In this document: positions 10,790 through 22,075 of the stretch, in pieces
How positions within the stretch are numbered: position 1 is the first letter of the stretch
Layout of the letters: every line of letters begins with the position of its first letter
NCBI RefSeq assembly: GCF_037975245.1
Contig: NC_092575.1
Location: 9,394,001-9,458,000, forward strand
Reading direction: 5' to 3'
Source: Apostichopus japonicus
Lineage: Eukaryota; Echinodermata; Holothuroidea; Aspidochirotida; Stichopodidae
Length of the DNA stretch: 64,000 nucleotides
Program-made: the position numbers and the translations under genes
The notes under the pieces: generated by a model
What the model saw: the letters and a program-made list of their open reading frames with translations, nothing else
The model's database searches: none
What the model was told of the DNA's origin: nothing

Positions 10790-11133
10790 CAAGGCCTTCT
10801 CACACGACTTTACAACTTAACCCTGGTCATTGGTAACTTGTCACACCTACACACCAAAGTGTGCACAATTCAATCAATCTCTCCTGGGGCACCACAGTGC
10901 ACCACAACCACGTGTCCCCCGGGGGACTTCCCATAGGATGCAGCCACAAACCGGCGCAAACAACTATATTTACAAGTTACCTCTCAAGTCCCCATTCATA
11001 CACCTGGGTGAAGAGAGGCAATGGAGATAAAGCGCCTTGCCTAAGGACACAACGTTATGATCTGGCCAGGGCTCGAACCTGCAATCCTTAGATCACAAGT
11101 CCACTGCCTTAACCACTTGAACACAACGCCCTC
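10790..11133 (-). mobile_element. tRNA-derived SINE
   Basis: On the minus strand the element begins near 11133 with a tRNA-like head. It has an A-box-like GTTCAAGTGGTTAAGGCAG and, ~35 nt on, a B-box GGTTCGAGCCC, the layout of a Leu/Ser-type tRNA. The body follows, with CCTTAGGCAAGGCGC, CACCCAGGTGTATGAATGG and a 3' region GGTGCCCCAGGAGAG..GTGCACACTTTGGTGTG. This head and body are of a kind common in invertebrate SINEs. The 3' limit is approximate. Confidence 0.65.
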
Positions 11134-11190
11134 ACAATGTAACTGCTGTCTGAGCTTTGTGGTTTCTTCCTTCATCAGCAACAGTAAATG

Positions 11191-12608
11191 TATATGTTCC
11201 GCGCAATTTACCGATCTGCGCTATCTTAAGATTGCGCTGCGCGTTCTTAGGATCCTATAATTGCGCACCGATCTTAAGATTGCGCAAGCTGTTAATAGCA
11301 AGCTGCTAGTGTTAACTGTAGGCCTATACGGGAAAGAACATGGGAGGAGGGGCCAAGTTTTTCTTTATATCAAACACACCAAATTCTACGCAACACAAAA
11401 TGAATAAATATGGGTAGCCAATATAGGGCTGTGAGTTTTCGTTTAAAGACCTAAACGTTTAAACGGCCGGTTTTTCGTTCGTTTAAACGTTCGCGAAAAT
11501 CGCGAAAAATGGTTTTAGTACCAAAATCGGTCTTTTCCGACCGAATTACGGTACTATTTTTTATTTTAAGAAAACCGAAATGTGAATTGCAAATACTGGA
11601 AATAAAACAAAGTTAAAGCTTCCATCCATCATTTGTTGACTTTGGTTTCTGCAATTTACTGTTCTTTTCGCAATGTGAAAGTAAATTGCAACAAGAGAAA
11701 GCTTTTCTGCTAGACGACATTATCAGCTACGATCGGCACACGCTATATACCAGTGCTGAGTGCCAAAACTAGGCCTAACATTAGGCTATTCAGTCCTTAT
11801 ATGCGTGAATCAGTTTGGTGACGAATATCATACATTGTATGATCCTGTAAACTTGAAATTATCTATATATTGTATAAATGTTGCCAGCCATTGCATTGAG
11901 AATTCCAATGTTTTTAGTTTTTATGTGTTGTGTTGTAAATGAAGAACCTATTAACACAGTTGACAGGATTTATTTTTATTACATGAATTTCTTAAACTCG
12001 AATCATTGACAGGATTTGGTTTAATAGATCCTTAAACAGAGAGGACATCGATTAATAAGAATGATGAAATCCTACTGAAAAGGGAGACTGGTTGCTGATC
12101 TCCTTTAGTGATGTCCTTTAGAAGTGTCACAGTTCAACCTGAAAAACTATGAATAATTTTTAGAACATGCATGAAATGAGACAAAACTGATCTCCATCAT
12201 AAAGGAAATCTACATGCCCAATGAAAACTGATGTTTTAGAGGTACTCTTTTTGTAGGCTATACCAATTTCATTGCGAAATAAAGAAAAATTTTTAGAACA
12301 AAAACCTGCCTATAGCCGTCCCTTTAAGTACTTATTATACCTACGAACTGACGTGAATTATCTCCACCTTGGCATCCCATAGGATTGATGATGACGTCAG
12401 TTGAGTGTTGCAGAAAATTAATGAGGTACCGACACCATCATTTGATTCAGATACTCCATACAGCTACGATCGCAAGATAGCGCAGTATCGATAAAACGCG
12501 CAAGACGGGCCTTGCGCAATCTTAAGATCGGTGCGCAATTATAGGATCCTAAGAACGCGCAGCGCAATCTTAAGATAGCGCAGATCGGTAAATTGCGCGG
12601 AACATATA
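11191..12608. mobile_element. Element bounded by perfect 98-bp inverted repeats
   Basis: Left arm 11191-11288 and right arm 12511-12608 are exact reverse complements over 98 bp, starting TATATGTTCCGCGCAATT. Each arm contains repeated GCGC..ATCTTAAGAT..GCGC palindromic units and an AGGATCCT palindrome. The 1222-bp spacer has no recognisable coding. Perfect arm identity, unlike the diverged surrounding element, points to a younger insertion or to gene conversion between the arms. Confidence 0.7.
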
Positions 12609-12952
12609 TATTCCTATAAGGAAGTTTATTGCAGTGAACTTGAAGCAAGTCTAAATCGCATTTTTGTTCAACGACCAATGTCAATGGGAGGTAAACTGTG
12701 TGAAATCGCTTACTATTTTATACGTACATAATGTACGGATATTTTTCAGGTGCGGTGAATTTTTACGAAGTGTAGTGATACGAACTGAACTTTCAAGGGA
12801 ACAAACGTAAAATAATAATTTGGCCGAAATAACATGACATATCTCGAAATGAACAACAGGAAGTTTATTGGATTAATTTTAGTCCAAAAAAAATGATAAT
12901 TTTCGAGACCTGACCCAATGAAAGCTGTAAGTCCGACACTCAGTAATCGATA

Positions 12953-12981
12953 GTAATAATAATAACAATAATAATAATAAT
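12953..12981. repeat. (AAT)n microsatellite
   Basis: Short AATAATAAT tract with one interruption. Confidence 0.85.
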
Positions 12982-13349
12982 TGTCATTGCCAATCCTTGT
13001 TAACGATACTAACACATGTATACACTGATACAGTAGTCTGATGTCATGTCAAGTGAAAGTTACAGATGGTCAACCATGCCATGGCTTATTTTTGTGCCCT
13101 AAAAAATGCTTACAATGTTTCACCGTTTTTTTATTTTCACATATATAATGTTTTAAACAGTTTTGACGAACCACAATTTAAATAGATCGTTAGATAGAAG
13201 TTAGGCCATGCTACCTAGGCTTATATCACACACAACATTAGCGGGGGAAATTGCGAGTAAATTTAACGTTTTGGCGAGTAGAATTTTAGACTCGGTCGCC
13301 AGTTGGCGAGTATAGTTTTAAAAAAAAATTGTCGAGGCCTGATACTTTT

Positions 13350-13535
13350 ACTGTGGAGCTGACGTCATCAGCAATTTAGTCTTAACGGAGCATTCCAACT
13401 CGAGGTTTACCATAATTAGCTGAATAGGATAGCTTAAAATATCCTTACTAGCACTAAACGTTTTCAAATATCAAGAGTAAAATTCTTCCTAACGTCATCA
13501 ATACAAGGGCGAAATTTGGAGAGATATTATTGACA
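13350..13535. other. No recognisable feature
   Basis: Short single-copy-looking stretch between the hAT-like element and the minisatellite. Confidence 0.4.
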
Positions 13536-15381
13536 TTCACTCTGCTGTTGCTAGGTGCATTCACACTGCTGTTGCTAGATGCATTCTGCTGTTGCTAGAT
13601 GCATTCTGCTGTTGCTAGATGCATTCACTTTGCTGTTGCTAGATACATTCACTCTGTTGTTGCTAGATGCATTCACTCTGCTGTTGCTAGATGCATTCAC
13701 TCTGCTCTTGCTAGATGCATTCACTCTGCTGTTGCTAGATGCATTCACTTTGATGTTGCTAGATGCATTCACTCTGTTGTTGCTAAATACATTCACTCTG
13801 CTGTTGCTAGATGCATTCATTCTGCTGTTGCTAGATGCATTCACTCTGCTGTTGCTTGATACATTCACTCTGCTGTTGCTAGATGCATTCACTCTGCTGT
13901 TGCTAGATGCTTTCACTCTGCCGTTGCTAGATGCATTCACTCTGCTGTTGCTAGATGTATTCACTCTGCTGTTGCTAGATGCATTCACCCTGCTGTTGCT
14001 AGATGCATTCACTCTGCTGTTGCTAGATGCATTCACTCTGCTGTTGCTAGATGCATTCACTCTGCCGTTGCTAGATGCATTCACTCTGCTGTTGCTAGAT
14101 GTATTCAATCTGCTCTTGCTAGATGCATTCACTCTGCTGTTGCTAGATGCATTCACCCTGCTGTTGCTAGATGCATTCACTCTGCTCTTGCTAGATGCAT
14201 TCACTATGCCGTTGCTAGATGCATTCACTCTGCTCTTGCTAGATGTATTCACTCTGCTGTTGCTAGATACATTCACCCTGCTGTTGCTAGATACATTCAC
14301 TCTGCTGTTGCTAGATGCATTCACTCTGCTGTTGCTAGATGCATTCACTCTGCCGTTGCTAGATGCATTCACTCTGCTGTTGCTAGATGCATTCACTTTG
14401 CTGTTGCTAGATACATTCTCTCTGCTGTTGCTAGATGCATTCACTCTGCTGTTGCTAGATGCATTCACTCTGCTGTTGCTAGATGCATTCACTCTGCTGT
14501 TGCTAGATGCATTCACTCTGCTCTTGCTAGATGCATTCACTCTGCTGTTGCTAGATGCATTCACTTTGATGTTGCTAGATGCATTCACTCTGTTGTTGCT
14601 AGATGCATTCACTCTGCTGTTGCTAGATACATTCACTCTGCTGTTGCTAGATGCATTCATTCTGTTGTTGCTAGATGCATTCACTCTGCTGTTGCTTGAT
14701 ACATTCACTCTGCTGTTGCTAGATGCATTCACTCTGCTGTTGCTAGATGCATTCACTCTGCCGTTGCTAGATGCATTCACTCTGCTGTTGCTAGATGTGT
14801 TCACTCTGCTGTTGCTAGATGCATTCACCCTGCTGTTGCTAGATACATTCACTCTGCTGTTGCTAGATGCATTCACTCTGCTGTTGCTAGATGCATTCAC
14901 TCTGCCGTTGCTAGATGCATTCACTCTGCTGTTGCTAGATGTATTCACTCTGCTGTTGCTAGATGCATTCACTCTGCTGTTGCTAGATGCATTCACCCTG
15001 CTGTTGCTAGATGCATTCACTCTGCTCTTGCTAGATGCATTCACTATGCCGTTGCTAGATGCATTCACTCTGCTGTTGCTAGATGTATTCACTCTGTTGT
15101 TGCTAGATACATTCACCCTGCTGTTGCTAGATACATTCACTCTGCTGTTGCTAGATGCATTCACTCTGCTCTTGCTAGATGCATTCACTCTGCTGTTGCT
15201 AGATGCATTCACTCTGCTGTTGCTAGATGCATTCACTCTGCTCTTGCTAGATGCATTCACTCTGCTGTTGCTAGATGTATTCACTCTGCTGTTGCTAGAT
15301 GCATTCCCTCTGCTGTTGCTAGATGCATTCACTCTGTTGTTGCTAGATGCAATCACACTGCTATTGCTAGATGCATTCACG
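13536..15381. repeat. 24-bp minisatellite, about 75 units
   Basis: Unit TGTTGCTAGATGCATTCACT plus CTGC is repeated for 1.85 kb with single-base variants. Because 24 is a multiple of 3 and the unit lacks stops in several frames, it stays open for ~600 codons on both strands: LLLLDAFT repeats on the plus strand and VNASSNSR repeats on the minus strand. There is no unique flanking coding sequence, so I treat it as non-coding. Variant units recur at 816-840 bp, showing a later block duplication. Confidence 0.93.
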
Positions 15382-16320
15382 AAACATCACCAAATTTGAA
15401 AATTTCAAACTGCTATAATACAGCGGTATTGACCTAAGATGCAGAAAGTTTGCAGTAAGTTTGTAAAGCAATCAACGTCAGCTACCGGAAAATACTACGT
15501 CTCTAGAAGTCTCTGAAGGATGAATTGTGGAAGACGTCGGCTCTTCATACACACTGAGGTCTGGATAGTAATGTTAATTCAACATTGTATTATCTCTACA
15601 TCCTGAACCAAAACTTATTCTTGTTATTTGCCCTCGATAAAATGTGTAATACATTATATGAGGCCATAAAACTTAATTATCTCTTTCGAATGAGTTTTAT
15701 GTTGTGTCAGAGGAAGGGACCAAATGGTGTATGCGTTACACTTTTACTGTTAGTCCTCTGAAGTTTTAGAGGCATTTTTCAAAAAGTAAAAGTGGTATAA
15801 AAATACAATCTGGACTGCTAGCAGTGTATTTTAATTAACGGTCTACAATATATTTAAATTAATTTTTGGCATTAATCCGTAATAGACGAAAGGGAAGAAC
15901 TGAAAAGGACGGTATATAATACACCAAACTGTTTTCTGCTTCTCTTTCTTTCATAAGTTTTGAAGTACACGGTATGCATCTTCAAGTCCAAATTTACCAT
16001 GACGTTGCCTTTTAAGTCGAGACTAAACAGTTGATGTTGCGTTTTTGTTTAATGTAATCTTCTTTTCACGGAATATAAACAACAACAGAACCGAAAACTA
16101 AACATTTAAGTATTAGTTTAACAAAGCCTTGACAAATCCAGAATACATCGTGCAGTCCATTTTTGTTAAAAGTCATGCACATGGAAAACGTATAACTGAT
16201 TATCAGTTTACATAGATTTGGTTTTTGGAAGAAACAAACAGAATACTCTGCTTCTTAAATGTTTGATCATCTGCTAAACAGCCAATTTTTGGATTCGATG
16301 ATAATTCGTAACCTTTGTAG
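15382..16320. other. No recognisable feature
   Basis: AT-rich sequence with no supported gene or repeat. Confidence 0.4.
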
Positions 16321-16610
16321 TCATGGAGGCGGGTGAATGTGCGTGTGTGTGTGGACTTGAACAAAAGAATTCCAGGTCCTCGGTTGTGATTTCTAAAGAT
16401 TCACCACGTCCTCGGAAGAATTCTATTGTATGGGGTATTGTTAAGGTTAGGGTACGTGGATTTGAACAATGGAAAATACAATGGGGTCCTCGGTCTGAAT
16501 GTAAAACAAACATGTGTGTGCGTGTGTGTGTGTGTGTGTGTGACGCCTTGTTTGTAAACACGATATCAAGGGAAGCTTGGACCAATCTATATCAAAATAT
16601 ACGGCTACAT
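16321..16610 (-). repeat. Dispersed repeat fragment with (TG)n
   Basis: A (GT)n tract at ~16511-16541 is followed by CTTGTTTGTAAACACGATATC and GGAAGCTTGGACCAA. Read on the minus strand this is the landmark order of the family seen at 23155-23720: AGCTTCCCTTCTTGAGATAT, then CGTGTTTAC, then a CACACA tract. The limits are approximate. Confidence 0.5.
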
Positions 16611-19173
16611 GGAAGATGTTTTGCCAGGCTAAGATCTCCACTGTGAGACATTGTGATACTATCAAATATACTTCGATATAATCAGCGTTACAAAGATATT
16701 CCAACATTTCGCACCATCTATTAACAGAAAATTACAACAGAATCAATTTCACATACAAATCCTCGCCCATTGCCGAACGAGCGTTGTTTTTCGCTAATAT
16801 GAAGGTATCAAGCACATGCTTGTTTTATAACTTAAGAATGAACGAATGGTTAATTCCGAAGAGAAACCCTGATGCACTGAAGCCCTACGAAATATACAAT
16901 TTTCGAATCGTTAATTTACTGCAAATCCACATTACAGCAAGTCTGGCTTTTGGTTCTGACATTGTTCCGAATGGAATCATTTCATTGCTCAAGTTTGTGA
17001 GATAAAATTCGGTGAAATTGTTGGCAGCATAAACAACTCGAGCTGTAGCGCGGAATTGTAGCTTGTCTACTGTGATATCCCGTACACGTTCACTGGACAT
17101 CCATCATGCAGTACTGTCAGCCTTGGACGTACATCTGTCTACATTTGTTGACGCTGGAACCTCCTAGCGGTGTGCTACCCATCACTGGTAGGCGTCAATG
17201 GTACTATTAGTGTCGAGTACTCGTGGAACCTCAATATTCATTATACCCATCCATCTGGACACTTGTGTGATGTACGCTATCAAATGGGTCGTGAAGGGTC
17301 GCCAATTGAATCATCTGTTTCTGACGAAGGTTGAACATGCAGACGAACAATGAACCCTTTCTGAGCCTTTTGTCTACCGAATACAATACATCGCAATGAG
17401 CCTTGCAAATGACAAATACCTGAGCGAAATGACCAGTTATGATAACTATAAAAGACCAGTTTGCCAAAGTAACGAAAATGCCCACCGGCGATCACACTTC
17501 TGCACTTCTTTACGGTCACACTTAAATTGATACTTATATATAGAGGACGATGGAGCAATTGCTCATGTTTATCCAGTACGAAATTAGTTTTTATTATAAG
17601 TAATTTTTATTGTCGATTTGAGAATTTACTGATCTTTCATCAGTAGAGTATTAACAATTGCGCATATAGCCTGACGAAACATCGCTCGTTTGTGAAACCA
17701 TGCTCTGTTTCTTTAGTCCACCGAAATGGCAATAGAAACGAAGAAGATAGGAAATGCCTTCATCTGCTAACAAAAAAAAAAACATTACATTAAAACCATG
17801 ATACAAACATGTGTCTGTATTGCACTTTGGTGTATCACTCGCTAATTTGAGGCAGGCAAATAGTAGTAACCACATAAATCTCTTGGTTGGACGGGTGTTC
17901 AATTTTGTGTGAACATTAAATGTTTTAGTCAAAATTACAACCCAGCTTAACAACGAGCTTTAATTGAAGTGACCAATTCAATTACATCATTACATATACG
18001 GTTTAAGGTTGGATATCCTCCTTTGCTTCATTAAATCGCCATTGCCTTGATGAAAGGGCTGATGCTCTTATTTGTGCATCACCCACGTTCTTCAAGCTGA
18101 AGAAAGGTATGTAATTAAAAAGAGCGCCCTCGTTTAATCTTGATAGCCATTTGTCACAAAGAAGCAATCGTCGTCCAAGGATTCGACATATTGCTCACTC
18201 CATATTTACGTGAATGATGAATTTTCCGATTATTTTTACAAGAGTAGACAAGGTGGCAATTCCGTAAATCATTCCATGAATCGTCAACAAAAGATTTTTC
18301 TTCAAAAAGAAGTTATATTTATTTTGCGTGATGATGTATGGCCCAGTTTTAACAAAACCAAGGGAGATTTCAAGTGAATAGTTGTATGACTCTGTTATCT
18401 TTCGTTGCCAACCAATTAAGGAAGATATCTATCTTTCATGTTTGATAAGACAAAGTGACAATTATGAACCGATTTTTCTTGATATCAATGTGTTGAGTTG
18501 TAGAAATATTACGCTTTCCCCCTCTAAATTGTGACACATAATTCTTTAGATGAAAATGATCGTTTCATGCTCTTGACAAATTCGACAAGTCCTTGTGTTG
18601 TATAAAAAGTTTTAATTTGTGAAGTTGTCTTGGTAGTTTATTTACCAGCAATTTTCGTATCTATGGTTTGTTTACACCTATAGATGAATGAGAATATAGT
18701 AGGAATAATGGAAACATATCTACATGCATCGAAATAATGAAAACTAAAAATGATAGAACGATGTATCAAACAACTGACATATAGTGCTATACTGCTAACC
18801 CTCACGTAACGGGTTTTCTAAAATGAAATCTTCGACCCTGATCTAAGAAAAGCAACACTCAGAAAAGGAAGGAAAGCAGTTGTTTGGGACGGGGAGGATG
18901 TGAAGGGTAATGCTACTCAAATACACCAACATACACGCAACAAGAATGATGAAAGAGACATAAATGTCATTAATGATAAACCATTTCATTCACTGTTTGG
19001 GACAGAACATTTCATTAAGGTGGAAATGATATTTGAATGTTCGTTGATGAGGAGCAGCCATTCTGATCTATAGAGGGTTATATTACTATGGCGTGGTAAA
19101 CAAATTACAAGCTTGCAATATAAAATGCAGATTTCAGGTGTAGCTTACAATAATTGCAAAGACCATCAGAAGC
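16611..19173. other. No recognisable feature
   Basis: About 2.5 kb of AT-rich sequence with short open frames and no family resemblance or tandem structure noticed. Confidence 0.4.
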
Positions 19174-20167
19174 AACCGTACGTATGGAAAGCCGTTTTAA
19201 CATTTAATAAGGAATTTCAGATATCTCGAAATAATTTCAGATATCTCAAATTAAATTACAGATATCTCCAATTTATTTAAGATATCTACAAATAATTGCA
19301 GATATCTTAAAATCAATTTCAGATATCTCGAAATACCAGGGAATTTCAGATATCTGAAATTGAATTCGAGATATCTCGAATTCAATTTCAGATATCTCGA
19401 ATTCAATTTCGGATATCTCGAATTCAATTTCAGATATCTGAAATAGAATTTTGGATATCTCGAATTCAATTTCAGATATCTCGAATTCAATTTCAGATAT
19501 CTGAAATAGAATTTCAGATATCTCGAATTCATTTTCAGATATCTCGAATTCAATTTCAGATATCTCGAATTCAATTTCAGATATCTGAAATAGAATTTTA
19601 GATATCTCGAATTCAATTTCAGATATCTCGAATTCAATTACAGATATCTGAAATTTCCCGATTAAATGTTAAAATGGCTTTCCATACGTGCCATTTTAAC
19701 ATTTAATCGGAAATTTATGCATATGCATTTCAGATATCTCGAATTCAATTTCAGATATCTCGAATTCAATTTCAGATATCTCGAATTAGAATTGCAGATA
19801 TCTTGAATTCAATTTCAGATATCTCGAATTCAATTTCAGATATCTCGAATTAAATATAAGATATCTGAAATAGAATTTCAGATATCTCGAATCCAATTTC
19901 GGATATCTCGAATTCAATTTCAGATATCTCGAATTGAATTTCAGATATCTGAATTAGAATTTCAGATATCTCGAAATCTATTTTAGATATCTCGAATTCA
20001 ATTTCAGATATCTCGAATTGAATTTCAGATATCTGAATTAGAATTTCAGATATCTCGAAATCTATTTAAGATATCTCGAATTCAATTTCAGATATCTGAA
20101 ATAAGAAACAATTTCAGATATCTAAAATTCCCGATTAAATGTTAAAATGGCTTTCCATACGTACGCT
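19174..20167. mobile_element. Inverted-repeat element full of GATATC/GAATTC palindromes
   Basis: The left end GTACGTATGGAAAGCC, with TTTTAACATTTAAT, is mirrored at the right by ATTAAATGTTAAAATGGC and TTTCCATACGTAC. Between the ends lie dozens of ~21-bp units of CAGATATCTCGAATTCAATT, in which AGATATCT and GAATTC are both palindromes, so the unit reads nearly the same on both strands. An inner copy of the terminal sequence at 19660-19710 is arranged tail to head, so the element looks like two copies joined. An open NSRYLKL-repeat frame on the minus strand is a by-product. Confidence 0.75.
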
Positions 20168-20581
20168 CGAGCTGTCGAGTAACCTGCAAATATCTGATGG
20201 TAATAAAGTCCTTCACCCTATACTCTTTAATCAACACTTTCCACCATTAATCACTTATCGTGCCAAACCGTGACAATGAATGTGCCCATAAAAGACGCGT
20301 CAGTTATGGTTAAATTAGTCCGTTGATAACGTTTAGACTGACACTTCGTGGGCTTGTTCCATTTTGCGTATGAGCGATATCCAAACAGAATACACATTGA
20401 CCAATAATGGTCCTCATGTGTACCTATGCAATGATGTGAAGCAAAATAGGATTGAAAAACTGAATTCATGTTTGACAGCAATGTACGGCCCAATTACTAA
20501 AAAAAAATCGAAGGCTATAATGCTACGTTGCATCATGAAGGTAAAAACAGACTGTTTTTACCTCCATGGTTACATCTACTG

Positions 20582-20831
20582 TATAGCTATAACGTAGAAT
20601 GTATCACAAACTGTGAACATGTAACTTGGCGGTTACTTTAGTTTTACCTTACATCTATAATGTACAGCTATAAAGTAGAATGTATCTCAAACTGTGAACA
20701 GGTAACTTGGCGGTTACTTTAGTTTTACGTTACATCGATACTGTATAGCTATAACGTAGAATGTATCGCAAACTGTTAACGAGTAACTTGGCGGCTACTT
20801 TAGTTTTACCTTACATCTATACTGTATAGCT
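20582..20831. repeat. 81-bp tandem repeat, three units and the start of a fourth
   Basis: Units begin at 20582, 20663, 20744 and 20825 with TATAGCTATAACGTAGAATG and contain AACTTGGCGGTTACTTTAG. The fourth unit is interrupted after eight bases by the insertion at 20832-21381 and resumes at 21382. Confidence 0.9.
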
Positions 20832-21381
20832 CAAGGTGACCAGACGTCCCCGATTTTCGGGGACAGTCCTCGATTACAGTGTGCTGTCCCCGATGAACAA
20901 GTGTCCCCGAAAATGTGCCCGATTCGTCAAAATGTTCAGGAATTTCGAAAATATCCCACATTATTAGTAAAATAATGGAAAAACAAAATTTAGTCAAGTG
21001 AGCAGTCGCAGAACGGAACAGGTGGCCAGTGTAAAGTGGAAACACTGTTAAAAAATATGCTAGATCGATCTAGCCTAGCACTCTTTCGACCGTATAATTG
21101 GCAACTACGGCGACACGACACTTATAGTGTGAGCATGAGCAACTCAAAAGCTCTTAAAGAACCACGTAAAGTTAGGGAATTTCATCTAAAAAAAGCTACA
21201 TTTTTGAAAATAAAATTGATTTAAATAGTGCTACTAAGTATAACCATTTTACATCTAAGCACCTTAGGCACTTGAAAATTTTCCAAAGGGGAGGGGGACA
21301 TCCCCTCCCCTTAGACCCCTCCCCCATATCAGTCACGCAATAAATGTCCCTGATTCCAGTCAGGAAAATATGGTCACCTTA
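20832..21381. mobile_element. hAT-like non-autonomous element in the 81-bp repeat
   Basis: 550-bp insertion with inverted ends CAAGGTGACC and GGTCACCTTA. Exact 8-bp duplications GTATAGCT flank it (20824-20831, 21382-21389). Subterminal GTCCCCGATTTTCGGGGACA is itself palindromic. No transposase frame. Excision in silico restores the 81-bp repeat phase, which fixes the boundaries. Confidence 0.85.
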
Positions 21382-21435
21382 GTATAGCTATAACGTAGAA
21401 TGTATCACAAACTGTGAACATGTAATTTGGCTTAA
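21382..21435. repeat. Continuation of the 81-bp tandem repeat
   Basis: TATAGCTATAACGTAGAATG through AACTGTGAACATGTAATTTGG continues the unit interrupted at 20831, then decays. Confidence 0.8.
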
Positions 21436-21739
21436 GGTTACTTTGTTAAGTCACCATCATTGTCATTGTCAAATTTAATTGTTGTTTGCGTTTCCTTGGT
21501 CTTTGCCCTACAAGTAATTTCTATATAAGGAAAAGTTAATTGCTGATGCATTTAATGGCAATGTGTTCCCGCATCTCAGCTACGTATGAGAACCAGAATG
21601 CAAAATGCATTGATATTTCGATGACTTCATTGCACTTGACTTCTGCTTCTTAATCAGAAATAGCTGTCACAATATTGGCCCGAACCACTATTTCGATGTA
21701 CAATTACACTATGACATGGTCATTCAGAGGTCAGTCTAC

Positions 21740-21958
21740 TGTACGTGGCAATACACATGCACCTCCACCAAAAACATTAGGGTCTTGCACTCAATGCGAT
21801 GCATCCACACACGAAGTATGAGAAGTTTGACCTTTAGTGACCTCAAATGAGATTTGACCGCACAAGCAACAGGATTCTTGTACTCAATATGGCAAATCCA
21901 TATACCATGTATGTAAAGTATCCACGATTTCTACCATGAGAAATCATGTTTCCAAGGT
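21740..21958. repeat. Dispersed repeat fragment
   Basis: CACCAAAAACATTAGGGTCTTG, TGCATCCACACACGAAGTATGAG, TTTGACCTTTAGTGACCTC and ACCATGAGAAATCATGTTT follow the landmark order of the family at 23155-23720. It is diverged, with approximate limits. Confidence 0.45.
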
Positions 21959-21961
21959 TTT

Positions 21962-22075
21962 CAGGCCTCGACAAATATTTATATTTTAAATATTTTTTTT
22001 TTTTAAAGTACTCGCTATTTGGCGACCGTGACTAAAAATCTACTCGCCAAATTTACTCGCCATTAGGCCTATGAT
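21962..22075. mobile_element. Solo end of the CAGGCCTCGACAA element family
   Basis: Begins CAGGCCTCGACAAAT. After a T-rich stretch it carries GGCGACCGTGACTAAAAATC and repeated TACTCGCCAAAT, matching the right end of the 10405-13341 element in inverted orientation. No matching partner end was found nearby. Confidence 0.6.

Larger units (their letters stand above)
10405..13341. mobile_element. Large hAT-like non-autonomous element
   Basis: The left end CAGGCCTCGACAA (10405) is matched by TTGTCGAGGCCTG (ending 13341), 13-bp inverted termini. Subterminal TGGCGAGTAGAATTTT motifs appear at both ends. The flanking octamers ATACCTTT (10397-10404) and ATACTTTT (13342-13349) differ at one base, as expected for an old 8-bp target-site duplication. 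The ~2.9 kb interior has no transposase-like frame but carries a SINE and an inner pair of 98-bp inverted repeats. A lone end of the same family lies at 21962-22075. Confidence 0.75.

Noticed and set aside
13536-15381. CRISPR-like array
   Set aside because: Contiguous tandem units with no unique spacers, in animal DNA. The same reasoning applies to the 84-bp, 33-bp and 61-bp arrays.
13575-15399. Two ~600-codon open frames on opposite strands (N/S-rich repeats and L-rich repeats)
   Set aside because: They come wholly from a 24-bp tandem unit lacking stops. No unique N- or C-terminal sequence, signal or splice context.
19251-19637. NSRYLKL-repeat protein of 128 residues
   Set aside because: Readout of the AGATATCT/GAATTC array in a probable transposable element.
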